DNA from: Pokkaliibacter plantistimulans
GTDB taxonomy: Bacteria; Pseudomonadota; Gammaproteobacteria; Pseudomonadales; Balneatricaceae
Direction: 5' to 3'
Assembly: GCF_003194385.1 (NCBI RefSeq)
Contig: NZ_LAPT01000040.1
Span: 1 to 43,182, forward strand
DNA length: 43,182 bases
Shown in pieces: positions 17,830 to 27,224 of this stretch (positions are counted from its first letter, which is position 1; each line of letters starts with the position of its first letter). The notes under the pieces were generated by a model. The model ran no database searches, had not been told where the DNA came from, and saw nothing but the letters and a program-made list of their open reading frames with translations. Both the position numbers and the translations under genes were made by a program.

Positions 17830-19461
17830 ATGCATAAGAAAACCAGCCTGGCATTGGCCATCCTTCTCGCAGCCGGTGTAGCGGCTCCCGTGATGGCTGC
17901 GAAGGTACCTGCAGGTACCGAACTGGCTGCCAAGCAGGAAATCGTCTTCAACAATGGCGCTGAACCTGCCACCCTTGATCCTCAGAAGATGGAAGGCACC
18001 CCCGAGTCCAGGATTGCACGCAACCTGTTCGAAGGTCTGGTGATTCAGGACGACAAGGGCAACATCCTCCCCGGCGTAGCAACCTCTTGGGACGTTAACG
18101 ACAACAACACCGTGTTCACTTTCCACCTGCGTGATGACGCCAAGTGGTCCAATGGCGATCCCGTCACCGCTGGCGACTTCGTATTTGCCTGGCAGCGTGC
18201 GGTAGACCCTAAAACCGCGTCGCCCTACTCCTGGTATATCGAAATGACCACCATGGCCAATGCCAGCGACATCATCAACGGCAAGAAGTCACCTGATCAG
18301 CTCGGCGTAAAAGCGCTGGATGACCACACCCTGCAGGTCGTACTGGATAAACCTATCCCTTACTTCATCCGTATGCTTGGCCACACCACCATGGTGCCTG
18401 CCAACAAGAAAGTCATTGACCAGTGGGGCGAGAAATGGACCAGCCCTGACCACTTCGTGGGTAACGGTGCTTACACCCTGACCGACTGGGTGGTCAACGA
18501 GCGCATCGTGCTGAAGCGCAACCCCAACTACTGGGATGACAAAGACACCGTGGTCAACCAGATCACCGTGCTGCCCATCGAGTCAGAAAACTCTGAGCTG
18601 TCACGTTACAAAGCGGGTGAAATCGACATCACCAACGGCAGCACCCCAATTGCTATCGAGCACTTCCGTCAGCTGAAGAAAGATATTCCTGAGCAGATCC
18701 ACACTACAGGTCAGGTCGGTACCTACTACTACAGCTTCAACAACAAGAAGGCTCCCTTCGATGACGCTCGTATCCGCAAGGCGCTGAGCTTTGCTATCGA
18801 CCGTAATGTCATTACCGACAAGATCACCGGCCAGGGTGAAATCCCTGCCTATGCCTTTGTTCCCGATATTACTGCCGGCTTCACCCCTGTCGTTCCTGCC
18901 TGGGCCAAGCTGACTCAGAAAGAGCGCGTTGAAGAAGCCAAGAAACTGATGAAAGAAGCGGGCTATGGCCCTGATCATCCGCTGAGCTTTGAACTGTTGT
19001 ACAACACCAGCGACAACCACAAGAAGATTGCCATCGCCGTGGCTGCCATGTGGAAACAGTCTCTGGGTGTGAATGTCAGCCTGGTTAACCAGGAATGGAA
19101 AACCTACCTGGCCACCGAGCGTGCAGGTGACTTCCAGGTGGCGCGTGCCGGTTGGGTAGGCGACTACAACGAAGCCTCCACCATGCTGGATCTGCTGACT
19201 ACTGCCAACGGCAACAACTATGCGCGTTACTCCAATCCTGAGTACGACATGCTGATGGCTGACTCCAAGAGCGTTGTCGATGAGACCAAGCGTAACGAGA
19301 TGTACAACCAGGCTGCCAAGCTGCTGGACAGAGACATGCCTGTTGCGCCCATCTATCAGTACTCAACTACCCGTCTGGTCAAACCTTACATTGGCGGCTA
19401 TCCCGCAGCCAACCCTGAAGATATTTTCTACTTCAAGGACATGTACGTAGTTAAACACTAA
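17830..19461 (+). CDS. oppA: Oligopeptide ABC transporter periplasmic binding protein OppA
   Basis: 543 aa, SBP_bac_5 family. It binds oligopeptides of about 2-5 residues with little side-chain selectivity. A signal peptide spans 1-23 (cleavage after VMA). Family blocks seen in enterobacterial OppA are obvious: ESRIARNLFEGLVI, DWVVNERIVLKRNPNYW, SWYIEM, NQEWKTYL, ARAGWVGDYNE and the C-terminus YFKDMYVVKH. It shares only the general fold pattern with DppA at 2628, so the two are old paralogues, not a recent duplication. It is first in oppABCDF and is followed by a strong hairpin before oppB, the same layout as in dpp. Confidence 0.96.
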   Translation: MHKKTSLALAILLAAGVAAPVMAAKVPAGTELAAKQEIVFNNGAEPATLDPQKMEGTPESRIARNLFEGLVIQDDKGNILPGVATSWDVNDNNTVFTFHLRDDAKWSNGDPVTAGDFVFAWQRAVDPKTASPYSWYIEMTTMANASDIINGKKSPDQLGVKALDDHTLQVVLDKPIPYFIRMLGHTTMVPANKKVIDQWGEKWTSPDHFVGNGAYTLTDWVVNERIVLKRNPNYWDDKDTVVNQITVLPIESENSELSRYKAGEIDITNGSTPIAIEHFRQLKKDIPEQIHTTGQVGTYYYSFNNKKAPFDDARIRKALSFAIDRNVITDKITGQGEIPAYAFVPDITAGFTPVVPAWAKLTQKERVEEAKKLMKEAGYGPDHPLSFELLYNTSDNHKKIAIAVAAMWKQSLGVNVSLVNQEWKTYLATERAGDFQVARAGWVGDYNEASTMLDLLTTANGNNYARYSNPEYDMLMADSKSVVDETKRNEMYNQAAKLLDRDMPVAPIYQYSTTRLVKPYIGGYPAANPEDIFYFKDMYVVKH

Positions 19462-19479
19462 GGGCTGACACCTGAAGGC

Positions 19480-19518
19480 ATACCGGCGGCTCTCACGAGC
19501 CCGCCGGTATTTGCTTTT
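19480..19518 (+). terminator. Hairpin between oppA and oppB
   Basis: ATACCGGCGGCTC / GAGcCCGCCGGTAT is a 13-bp stem with one bulged C and a TCAC loop, followed by TTGCTTTTG. It probably attenuates read-through into oppBCDF so that the binding protein is made in excess. Confidence 0.8.
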
Positions 19519-19627
19519 GTGATGTTCTATTTTGTGTAGCGGGACTGGATAAATCCGTCACCTCTCCCCAGTCACAAGGGAGGTGCCTCAGGGACGACGG
19601 CCTCGCTGCAAGGTCAGGTATTTGCCA

Positions 19628-20548
19628 ATGCTAAAATTTGTATTCAAGCGCTTAATTGAAGCCATCCCTACCCTGCTGGTGCTGATTCTGGTGTCCTTCG
19701 TGCTGATGCATGCAGCCCCCGGCAGCCCCTTTACCGGTGAGCGCTCGCTGCCGCCGGAGATTCTCGCCAACATTGAGGCCAAGTACGGGCTTGACCAGCC
19801 TCTCTATGTCCAGTTTTTCCACTATCTGGGTGGGCTGTTACAGGGCGATCTTGGCCCTTCATTCAAATACAAGGATTTTTCCGTCAATGAGCTGGTCGGC
19901 CAGAGTTTTCCGGTATCGGCCGAGATCGGTTTGTGGGCGTTTCTTACTGCGGTGGTGCTGGGCGTGTTGTTCGGCGTGGTTGCCGCGCTCAAACAGAACA
20001 CCTGGGTCGACTATGGCGTGATGTCACTGGCCATGACGGGTGTGGTAATCCCCAGTTTTGTACTGGCACCGTTGCTGGTACTAATCTTTGCCGTCCATCT
20101 GCGCTGGTTACCCGCAGGCGGCTGGAATGGGGGTGAGTGGATGTACATGCTGCTGCCCGTACTGGCCATGGCGGCCCACTACATCTCGTCCATCGCCCGC
20201 ATCATGCGTGGCAGCATGATTGAAATCATGCACTCCAACTTTATCCGTACAGCGCGCGCCAAAGGGTTGCCCGCAGGCTACATCATCTGGCGCCATGCGC
20301 TGAAACCTGCCCTGCTGCCCGTTATCTCTTATCTTGGCCCGGCGTTTGTCGGCATCATCACGGGCTCTGTGGTGATCGAAACCATTTTTGGCTTGCCTGG
20401 CATTGGCCAGCTGTTCGTCAACGGCTCACTCAACCGTGACTACTCCATGGTACTGGGCATTACTGTCCTGATCGGCGCGCTGACCATCATGTTCAACGCC
20501 ATCGTCGACATCATGTACGCCTATATCGATCCCAAAATTCGTTACTGA
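19628..20548 (+). CDS. oppB: Oligopeptide ABC transporter permease OppB
   Basis: 306 aa, exactly the usual OppB length from this start. The ATG at 19628 (MLKFVFKRLIEAIPTLLV) is preferred over an in-frame ATG 15 codons upstream, because the extension is basic, unconserved and lacks a ribosome site, and AGGT precedes 19628. Conserved blocks are APGSPFTGERSLPPEILANIE, GPSFKYKDFSVNELV, the coupling loop SNFIRTARAKGLPAGYIIW at about residues 200-218, and the C-terminus IVDIMYAYIDPKIRY. It has six membrane segments. It is followed 8 nt later by oppC. Confidence 0.95.
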   Translation: MLKFVFKRLIEAIPTLLVLILVSFVLMHAAPGSPFTGERSLPPEILANIEAKYGLDQPLYVQFFHYLGGLLQGDLGPSFKYKDFSVNELVGQSFPVSAEIGLWAFLTAVVLGVLFGVVAALKQNTWVDYGVMSLAMTGVVIPSFVLAPLLVLIFAVHLRWLPAGGWNGGEWMYMLLPVLAMAAHYISSIARIMRGSMIEIMHSNFIRTARAKGLPAGYIIWRHALKPALLPVISYLGPAFVGIITGSVVIETIFGLPGIGQLFVNGSLNRDYSMVLGITVLIGALTIMFNAIVDIMYAYIDPKIRY

Positions 20549-20556
20549 GTCAGCCT

Positions 20557-21480
20557 ATGATTACTAACAAACCCAACAGCGAAGCCGTTTCACGCTTTGC
20601 TACCCAACTGCAGGAAGCCCCTGCCGAAGTGGAAGGGCGCAGTCTGTGGCAGGATGCCCGTCGTCGCTTCATGCACAACAAAGCAGCGATGATCAGTCTG
20701 ATCACCCTGTCCGTCATCATCCTGCTATGCCTGTTCGGCAGCCAGCTTGGCGACTTCACCTACGACGATATCGACTGGAACGCCATGCAGATCGCCCCGG
20801 ATACTGCCAGCGGCCACTTTTTCGGTACTGACAGTCTTGGCCGTGATCTGTTCGTGCGCACTCTGGTGGGTGGTCAGATTTCCCTGATGGTCGGCGTGCT
20901 GGGCGCACTGGTCGCCATTGTAATCGGCACCCTGTACGGCGCCATGGCAGGCTTCATCGGCGGTCGTACCGATTCCTTCATGATGCGCACACTGGAAATT
21001 CTGAACTCCTTCCCGTTCATGTTCTTCGTCATCCTGCTGGTGACCTTCTTCGGTCGGAACATCATGCTGATCTTTATTGCTATCGGCGCGGTGTCCTGGC
21101 TGGATATGGCCCGTATCGTGCGCGGTCAGACTCTCAGCCTGAAGAGCAAGGAGTTCATTGAAGCGGCGCACGTCTGTGGCGTCAGCACCTGGGCCATCAT
21201 TACCCGTCATATCGTGCCCAACGTCCTCGGCATTGTGGTGGTCTACGCCACACTGCTGGTGCCGAGCATGATTCTGTTCGAATCATTCCTCAGTTATCTG
21301 GGTCTGGGCGTGCAGGAGCCCATGACTAGCTGGGGTGCATTGCTCAATGAAGGCTCCAAAACCATGGAGGTGGCCCCCTGGCAACTGCTGTTCCCGGCAG
21401 GTTTCCTGGTAACCACCCTGTTCTGCTTCAACTTCGTGGGCGATGGTCTGCGTGATGCCCTTGACCCGAAAGACCGGTAA
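20557..21480 (+). CDS. oppC: Oligopeptide ABC transporter permease OppC
   Basis: 307 aa partner permease of OppB. The cytoplasmic N-terminus (about 40 residues, EVEGRSLWQDARRRFMHNKA) precedes TM1. The periplasmic block FFGTDSLGRDLFVRTLVGGQ is diagnostic of OppC/DppC. The coupling loop KEFIEAAHVCGVSTWAIITR and the C-terminus FNFVGDGLRDALDPKDR are typical. The residues after TM1 include the DWNAMQIAPDTASGH region found in OppC but not DppC. It ends directly before the AAGGAG of oppD. Confidence 0.95.
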   Translation: MITNKPNSEAVSRFATQLQEAPAEVEGRSLWQDARRRFMHNKAAMISLITLSVIILLCLFGSQLGDFTYDDIDWNAMQIAPDTASGHFFGTDSLGRDLFVRTLVGGQISLMVGVLGALVAIVIGTLYGAMAGFIGGRTDSFMMRTLEILNSFPFMFFVILLVTFFGRNIMLIFIAIGAVSWLDMARIVRGQTLSLKSKEFIEAAHVCGVSTWAIITRHIVPNVLGIVVVYATLLVPSMILFESFLSYLGLGVQEPMTSWGALLNEGSKTMEVAPWQLLFPAGFLVTTLFCFNFVGDGLRDALDPKDR

Positions 21481-21490
21481 GGAGCCTGCG

Positions 21491-22462
21491 ATGAGTTTGT
21501 TATCTATCAAGAATCTGGAAGTTCACTTCTCTACGCCTGATGGCACCGTCACTGCCGTCAACAAGCTGAACTTTTCTCTGGAGGCGGGTCAGACCCTCGG
21601 TATCGTCGGCGAATCCGGCTCGGGAAAAAGTCAGACCGCCTTTGCGCTGATGGGCCTGCTGGCCAAAAACGGCAAGGTCAGCGGCGAAGCTACGTTTGAT
21701 GGCAAGTCCATCGTTGGCCTGAGCGAGAAAGAACTGAACAGGATCCGCTCGGAAAAGATCGCCATGATCTTTCAGGACCCCATGACCTCCCTCAACCCCT
21801 ACATGCGGGTCGGTGAGCAGTTGATGGAAGTGCTGATGCTGCACAAAGGCATGACCAAAGCGGACGCCTTTGAAGAATCAGTGCGCATGCTGGACGCGGT
21901 GAAGATGCCTGAAGCGCGCAAGCGCATGAAGATGTTCCCGCACGAGTTCTCCGGCGGGATGCGTCAGCGCGTGATGATTGCCATGGCGCTGCTATGCCGT
22001 CCACAGCTGTTGATTGCCGATGAGCCCACGACCGCGCTGGACGTGACCGTGCAGGCGCAGATCATGACGCTGCTGTCTGAGCTGCAACGCGACTTCAACA
22101 CCGCCATCATCATGATCACTCACGATCTGGGCGTCGTGGCCGGGATCTGTGACAAGGTACTGGTGATGTACGCCGGGCGCACCATGGAATACGGCAGTGC
22201 GCGCGATATTTTCTATCGTCCAAGTCATCCCTATACCCAGGGGTTACTGTCGGCCATTCCGCGTCTGGACTCCGATGATATGGCGGCACTGCCAACCATT
22301 CCGGGTAATCCGCCCAACCTGCTTAAACTGCCGCAGGGCTGTCCGTTCCAGGACCGCTGTCAGCACGTCAGTGATATCTGCCGTTACTCGGAACCGGAAC
22401 TTATTACCACCAGCGACCAGCGTCAGCGTGCCTGCCACTGGCTGGCCGAGGAGCAAGCCTGA
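21491..22462 (+). CDS. oppD: Oligopeptide ABC transporter ATPase OppD
   Basis: 323 aa. The start at 21491 (MSLLSIKNLEVHFST) follows AAGGAG by 7 nt; an ATG 16 codons upstream overlaps oppC and adds unconserved residues. Walker A is GESGSGKSQ, the Q-loop is [12 protein letters not shown], the signature is FSGGMRQRV, Walker B is [12 protein letters not shown], and the switch is THDLGVV. The C-terminal oligo_HPY segment has the cysteine pattern CPFQDRCQHVSDICRYSEPE, as in cluster-binding OppD/DppD ATPases. The stop and the oppF start share one base (TGATG). Confidence 0.95.
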   Translation: MSLLSIKNLEVHFSTPDGTVTAVNKLNFSLEAGQTLGIVGESGSGKSQTAFALMGLLAKNGKVSGEATFDGKSIVGLSEKELNRIRSEKIAMIFQDPMTSLNPYMRVGEQLMEVLMLHKGMTKADAFEESVRMLDAVKMPEARKRMKMFPHEFSGGMRQRVMIAMALLCRPQLLIADEPTTALDVTVQAQIMTLLSELQRDFNTAIIMITHDLGVVAGICDKVLVMYAGRTMEYGSARDIFYRPSHPYTQGLLSAIPRLDSDDMAALPTIPGNPPNLLKLPQGCPFQDRCQHVSDICRYSEPELITTSDQRQRACHWLAEEQA

Positions 22463-23445
22463 TGAGCACTCAACCCATTCTGCAAGTGCGCGATCTGAAG
22501 GTGCACTTCGATATCAAAACCAGCAGCCTGTGGCCATGGGCTCCCTCACTCGCCCTGAAAGCGGTGGACGGTGTCAGTCTGGATCTCTATCCCGGCGAAA
22601 CACTCGGCGTGGTTGGGGAGTCAGGCTGTGGCAAATCAACCTTTGCCCGGGCGCTGATCGGTCTGGTGAAGTCCCGTGCAGGCAGCATCAAATGGCAGGG
22701 ACAGGAACTGCTGGAGCTGGATCATCACGGCTGGCGTGAAATCCGCAAGGATATCCAGATGATATTCCAGGATCCGCTGGCCTCGTTGAATCCGCGCATG
22801 ACCATCGGCGACATCATTGCTGAGCCGCTGCGTACTTTCTATCCCAGGCTCAACAAGCAGGAAGTGACTGACAAGGTGAAGACCATGATGATGAAGGTAG
22901 GTTTGCTGCCTAACGTCATCAACCGCTATCCCCACGAGTTCTCCGGTGGCCAGTGCCAGCGTATCGGTATTGCCCGTGCACTGATCCTTGAACCCAAACT
23001 GGTCATCTGTGACGAGCCGGTATCGGCTCTGGACGTGTCCATTCAGGCACAGGTGGTCAACCTGCTGAAGTCGCTGCAGAAGGAAATGGGGCTGTCGCTG
23101 ATCTTTATCGCCCACGACCTGTCGGTGGTGAAGCACATCAGCGACCGCGTCATGGTGATGTATCTGGGCAATCAGGTGGAACTGGGTCAGGGCAAGGCTC
23201 TCTATGCCGATCCCAAACACCCATACACCAAAGCCCTGATGTCAGCGGTGCCAATTCCCGATCCGGATATCGAGCGCAACAAGACCATCCAGCTACTGGA
23301 AGGCGATCTGCCATCGCCGATCAATCCGCCTTCAGGCTGCGTGTTCCGTACCCGCTGCCCGATTGCGGTGGCCAGCTGTGCAGAACAACGCCCGACCTTG
23401 CAGGGTGAGCCACGGCATGCTGTCGCCTGTCCTCGGGTAGCATGA
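22462..23445 (+). CDS. oppF: Oligopeptide ABC transporter ATPase OppF
   Basis: 327 aa. Walker A is GESGCGKST, the Q-loop is IFQDPLASLNPRM, the signature is FSGGQCQRI (Cys where most have Arg), Walker B is [12 protein letters not shown], and the switch is AHDLSVVKHI. The oligo_HPY C-terminus has LPSPINPPSGCVFRTRCPIAV. It is the last gene of oppABCDF, translationally coupled to oppD, and followed by a perfect terminator hairpin about 110 bp downstream. Confidence 0.95.
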   Translation: MSTQPILQVRDLKVHFDIKTSSLWPWAPSLALKAVDGVSLDLYPGETLGVVGESGCGKSTFARALIGLVKSRAGSIKWQGQELLELDHHGWREIRKDIQMIFQDPLASLNPRMTIGDIIAEPLRTFYPRLNKQEVTDKVKTMMMKVGLLPNVINRYPHEFSGGQCQRIGIARALILEPKLVICDEPVSALDVSIQAQVVNLLKSLQKEMGLSLIFIAHDLSVVKHISDRVMVMYLGNQVELGQGKALYADPKHPYTKALMSAVPIPDPDIERNKTIQLLEGDLPSPINPPSGCVFRTRCPIAVASCAEQRPTLQGEPRHAVACPRVA

Positions 23446-23555
23446 TATTGGGACTAATGGTTTATATGATGCGGCTATATATAATGGCCGCACCTTGCAG
23501 GTCTTGCAGGTTCTGTTCCAACCGATTCTCTTAACTATCAGCACGTTAAGAAGCA

Positions 23556-23586
23556 AAATGCCCGGCACTAGCCGGGCATTTCTTTA
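23556..23586 (+). terminator. Terminator of the opp operon
   Basis: AAATGCCCGGC / GCCGGGCATTT is an 11-bp perfect stem with an ACTA loop and a TCTTTAT tail. Symmetric A/T ends allow bidirectional use with the convergent lipoprotein gene. Confidence 0.88.
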
Positions 23587-23642
23587 TCTGTCAGACGCCT
23601 TGTACAAGGCTATGCCATACGTGGCAGCTGAGGAGTGCCGGG

Positions 23643-24497
23643 TTACAGCGACGTCTCCTTGACGATTTTCCACTCGCCGTTTTCTTTATCCATCTCCAGC
23701 TCCTTCACGACCTTATCCTGGTAGCCACTGGCCGAATAGCTCTGTTCGAAGCGAATAATGGCCCGACTATCGACGATGGCCACCTGAGGCTCTCCCAGTT
23801 CAACCTTGATCCACTTCGGCGCTGAAATTTTCTGCCGACGCTGCTGTTCCCAGCTCTTGCGGCTCATGTTGTCCGGGGCGAAATCAGGAGAATAGAACGA
23901 CAAATAACTGTCCACATCCTGACTGGACCAGGCTGCACGCCAGCCTTCCACCGTTTTCAGCAGAGACTGGTAGCTCAGCTCGATGGCAGCTTGCGGCGAA
24001 GCGGGTTTGTCCGCTGCAGCTGGGGAGGCAGGTGCAGCACTCGCATCAGCCATACCGTTATTTTCCACCACAGGTGCCGCAGCGTTGGCTTCATCAGCGG
24101 GCGCCTCGGCGGTGCTGGTCATATCAGCCGTCATAACCGGTGCTGCGTTCGGGTTGTGAGCGACGCTATCATTGGCCACGATAGAGTTCTGCATGACGGA
24201 CGCTGCAGCCGCTTCGGCACTGCTTGAGCCCGCCTGGCTCATGTCAGCGCTGGTAGCCTCGGGGGTTGCAGAGGTCGTGGAGGTCGAGGCAGACAGCTCG
24301 GGGGCGGGCATCGGCGTGGCATCGGGTGCAGACTGCAGCGCGACATCAGGAATACCTACGGGTTTGGACTTGTTCACCACCTTGGGCGGTGGTTCGACGT
24401 CTGCTTTGCTGACGCGGGTTGGTGAGGGGGCACAGGCTGCCAACCCCAGTGACGACAGGATCACTAGCGCAGGTAACGCAATACGCTTGTTATTCAC
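23643..24497 (-). CDS. Lipoprotein with NTF2/Cds6-like C-terminal domain
   Basis: 284 aa from the GTG at 24497, chosen because AGGGG lies about 12 nt before it and because it puts a clean lipoprotein signal at the N-terminus: VNNKRIALPALVILSSLG, then LAAC with Cys22. A longer frame to 24620 adds 41 basic residues that would spoil the signal. Residues about 25-165 are a low-complexity Ala/Ser/Pro/Glu linker. The C-terminal ~110 residues (VEGWRAAWSSQDVDSYLSFY, WEQQRRQKISAPKWIKVEL, ending in GEWKIVKE) look like the SnoaL/NTF2-like Cds6 domain found attached to some L,D-transpeptidases. No transpeptidase domain is present. It lies 178 bp after moaE, and a link to Moco is not evident. Confidence 0.7.
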   Translation of the reverse strand: MNNKRIALPALVILSSLGLAACAPSPTRVSKADVEPPPKVVNKSKPVGIPDVALQSAPDATPMPAPELSASTSTTSATPEATSADMSQAGSSSAEAAAASVMQNSIVANDSVAHNPNAAPVMTADMTSTAEAPADEANAAAPVVENNGMADASAAPASPAAADKPASPQAAIELSYQSLLKTVEGWRAAWSSQDVDSYLSFYSPDFAPDNMSRKSWEQQRRQKISAPKWIKVELGEPQVAIVDSRAIIRFEQSYSASGYQDKVVKELEMDKENGEWKIVKETSL

Positions 24498-24674
24498 TTC
24501 ACTTTTTCCCCTATCCTTTGCAACTGCTTTATTCAATCCAGATTTGACCCGGCAGCGCCGCCAGCCAGCGCTGGCGCCATGCCGGAAGAAGCAGCAACGG
24601 CTGCCGGTTAAAGCCTTCACGGTATAGAAGAAATTCGGCGGTATAAATAAGAAGCAGGGAAAAATTACAAAATT

Positions 24675-25187
24675 TTACTGTCGGTGCCCATCGTGGGCTT
24701 TCAGCCATGCGGCGGCAGCCTCAGCATCACTTTCACGCGCATCCACCCAGTAACTGTCATTATCTGTTTCCTCCTTTTTCCAGAACGGCGCGCGGGTTTT
24801 CAGCATATCCATGATGTACTCACAGGCAGCAAACGCATCCTTCCGGTGACTGCTGGCCACGGCGACAAACACAATGATGTCTCCGGGCAGCATTCTGCCG
24901 ACTCTGTGTACCACCAGCGCATCCTGCAGCTGCCAGCGCGTTTGCGCCTCCAGCAGCAACTGATGCAGTACCTTCTCGGTCATGCCTGGATAGTGTTCCA
25001 GCGTCAGCGCTGTCACTTCGGGGCGCTCATTAAAATCACGCACCAGCCCGCTGAAGCTGACGATGGCACCTGTCGGATACTCGTCAGACTGCCCATCGTA
25101 CGGCTGAAAATGCTGTAACATCCCTTGCAGATCCAGAGGTGAAGACTGAACCCGGGCGCGTTGCGGTGGAATATTCCCCTGCTTCAT
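24675..25187 (-). CDS. moaE: Molybdopterin synthase catalytic subunit MoaE
   Basis: 170 aa. With MoaD it converts cyclic pyranopterin monophosphate to molybdopterin by adding two sulfurs. Visible family blocks are SFSGLVRDFNERPEVTALTL near residues 46-65, VHRVGRMLPGDIIVFVAVAS, AFAACEYIMDMLKTRAPFWK and KKEETDNDSYWVDAR. The two catalytic lysines of E. coli MoaE correspond to the K in LKTRAPFW and the K before EE. An N-terminal extension of about 20 residues (KQGNIPPQRARVQSSPLDLQ) makes it longer than the usual 150 aa. It follows moaD by 3 nt. Confidence 0.95.
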   Translation of the reverse strand: MKQGNIPPQRARVQSSPLDLQGMLQHFQPYDGQSDEYPTGAIVSFSGLVRDFNERPEVTALTLEHYPGMTEKVLHQLLLEAQTRWQLQDALVVHRVGRMLPGDIIVFVAVASSHRKDAFAACEYIMDMLKTRAPFWKKEETDNDSYWVDARESDAEAAAAWLKAHDGHRQ

Positions 25188-25190
25188 ACC

Positions 25191-25439
25191 TCAGCCTCCC
25201 GTCACCGGTGGGAAGAACGCCACTTCGTCACCATCGGCCAGCAGCTCCTGAGAGTCGACAATGGCCTGATTGACGGCCGTCAGCAGATTGGGCTGGGCCA
25301 GACAACTGGCCCAGGGCTCGCCCTGTCCCTGTAACTGTGACAGCAACTCCGCCAGCGTCATCCCGGCCTGCCATGGCCATTGCAAACCATCAATACCCAG
25401 CTCTTCACGCAGTCGGGCAAAAAATAGCACCTTGATCAT
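25191..25439 (-). CDS. moaD: Molybdopterin synthase sulfur carrier subunit MoaD
   Basis: 82 aa beta-grasp (ubiquitin-like) protein. It begins [15 protein letters not shown] and ends in [10 protein letters not shown], with the essential C-terminal Gly-Gly that is adenylated and then thiocarboxylated. [20 protein letters not shown] is the conserved second half. Its start overlaps the end of moaC by 4 nt (ATGA), and moaE follows 3 nt after its stop. The small size is normal. Confidence 0.95.
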   Translation of the reverse strand: MIKVLFFARLREELGIDGLQWPWQAGMTLAELLSQLQGQGEPWASCLAQPNLLTAVNQAIVDSQELLADGDEVAFFPPVTGG

Positions 25440-25930
25440 GCCTGTTCCTCCAGCGCGCTTATCTGCCAGTGGCCAGACTTGCCACCGCTTTTTTCCAGCA
25501 GCCTGATGTGTTCAATCACCATGCCTTTGTCGACCGCTTTACACATGTCGTAGAGGGTCAGAGCCGCCACGCTGGCCGCTGTCAGTGCTTCCATTTCCAC
25601 CCCGGTCTGCCCTGCCAGTTTGGCACGGGTTTCGATACGCACCCGCTGCTGTTCAGGCAGCGCCTGCAGCTCAACCTTGACGGAAGTGAGCATCAGGGGA
25701 TGGCAGAGCGGTATCAGCTCCCAGGTCCGTTTGGCCGCCTGAATACCAGCGATACGGGCCACTGCAAACACATCCCCTTTGGGATGTTTGCCATCGATCA
25801 GCAGGGCCATGCATTCGGCTGACATGCTGACCACAGCTTCGGCTCTGGCTTCACGCTGACTGACGGACTTGTCGGTCACGTCCACCATGTGGGCATGGCC
25901 CTGACTATCAAGATGAGTAAGTTGTGACAT
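25436..25930 (-). CDS. moaC: Cyclic pyranopterin monophosphate synthase MoaC
   Basis: 164 aa. It converts the MoaA product to cyclic pyranopterin monophosphate. The start at 25930 ([20 protein letters not shown]) matches the E. coli protein from the first residue and has GGTGGA upstream; an ATG three codons earlier is possible. Conserved catalytic blocks are [18 protein letters not shown] (about 70-87) and [20 protein letters not shown], followed by the lysine- and aspartate-bearing [20 protein letters not shown] and GGKSG. It lies between moeA and moaD in the same transcript. Confidence 0.96.
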   Translation of the reverse strand: MSQLTHLDSQGHAHMVDVTDKSVSQREARAEAVVSMSAECMALLIDGKHPKGDVFAVARIAGIQAAKRTWELIPLCHPLMLTSVKVELQALPEQQRVRIETRAKLAGQTGVEMEALTAASVAALTLYDMCKAVDKGMVIEHIRLLEKSGGKSGHWQISALEEQA

Positions 25931-25982
25931 AGAAAACATCCACCACAGAACACTTATCTGAGCGGAGAACGTGAACTCGTTC

Positions 25983-27224
25983 TCAGCTCAGTACACCGTG
26001 AAAAGGAATAAACTGCAGCACCTCTCCGGCGGCAAATACCTTGCCAGCGGGAATCTCCAGCAAGCCGCTGGCAGCACAAGCCGTCGTCAACACACCTGAA
26101 CTCTGATTACCCACCGGCACGGCGACTATCCCCTGCTCCGTTGTCTGCAATAGGGCACGAACGTATTCCGTTCGGCGCCCGGCGCTCTTGAGTGAGTACC
26201 CGGCCCTGACGTCAAAACGCGGTGCTGAAACCTGCTCCTGCCCCATGGAGCGCAGCAGGTAGGGACGCGCCAGCAGAGAGAACGTTACCAGCACGGAAGC
26301 AGGGTTGCCCGGCAAGCCGATAAAGGGGGTGTCCCCCACCCGGCCAAAAGCAAAAGGCTTGCCCGGCTTGATTGCCAGTTTCCAGACCAGCAGCTGGCCC
26401 AGTTCATTGACGGCCTGACGCACATGATCTTCTTCACCTACCGACACCCCGCCGGTGGTCATGATGATATCCGCCGAGGTGGCCGCCTCCTGCAGCGCCT
26501 GTGTGGTCAGCGCCAGCTGGTCAGGGACAATACCAAGGTTGATTACATCCAGCCCCAGCCCACGCAACAGCGCCTCAAGCATGAAGGCATTGGAGTTGTA
26601 GATCTGCCCGGGTTGCAGTGGCTGCCCCGGCGCTACCAGTTCATCTCCGGTGGTCAGTATGGCCACCCGAAGCGGACGAAACACGGCCACTTCGGCAATC
26701 CCGACAGAGGCCAGGACACCGAGATGGCTGGCCCCCAGACGCACTCCCGGCTCAAACAACACGGCACCCTGCTGGATATCTTGACCGGCCTTGCGCACAT
26801 GCTGACCGGACGCAGGCTGAATCTGGATATGCACAGATTCCTTGCCCTGCTCATCGACGATGGCACGGCAGTCTTCCTGCATCACCACGCTATCGGCGCC
26901 GACCGGCACCACCGCACCGGTGAAAATACGCACGGCCGTGCCGGGTTGCAGCGGCTCGGGAACACTACCGGCAGGGACACGCTGGCTGACCGGCAGTACG
27001 CCATCAGCACCGAAATCCGCAGCACGCAGGGCATAACCATCCATCGCGCTGTTGTCGGCTGGAGGTACCGACATGGGGCTGATGATTCCTTTGGCCAGTA
27101 CCTTACCCAACGCCTGATGCAGCGGCAGGGTTTCTATCGGTGTCAACGGCAGCGCACGTGCCAGCAGAGTCGCCAGCACGTCGTCAATGCTCTTCAGAGG
27201 TTCACGGACACAGCTGTCGCTCAT
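25983..27224 (-). CDS. moeA: Molybdopterin molybdenumtransferase MoeA
   Basis: 413 aa. It inserts molybdate into adenylylated molybdopterin. Order: MoeA_N (about 1-175, with [20 protein letters not shown] and the [20 protein letters not shown] block), the central MoCF_biosynth domain (about 185-325, with [24 protein letters not shown] and [12 protein letters not shown]), and MoeA_C (about 335-405). [13 protein letters not shown] is the conserved loop after the central domain. Its ATG overlaps the moaB stop by 4 nt. Length is standard. Confidence 0.96.
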   Translation of the reverse strand: MSDSCVREPLKSIDDVLATLLARALPLTPIETLPLHQALGKVLAKGIISPMSVPPADNSAMDGYALRAADFGADGVLPVSQRVPAGSVPEPLQPGTAVRIFTGAVVPVGADSVVMQEDCRAIVDEQGKESVHIQIQPASGQHVRKAGQDIQQGAVLFEPGVRLGASHLGVLASVGIAEVAVFRPLRVAILTTGDELVAPGQPLQPGQIYNSNAFMLEALLRGLGLDVINLGIVPDQLALTTQALQEAATSADIIMTTGGVSVGEEDHVRQAVNELGQLLVWKLAIKPGKPFAFGRVGDTPFIGLPGNPASVLVTFSLLARPYLLRSMGQEQVSAPRFDVRAGYSLKSAGRRTEYVRALLQTTEQGIVAVPVGNQSSGVLTTACAASGLLEIPAGKVFAAGEVLQFIPFHGVLS

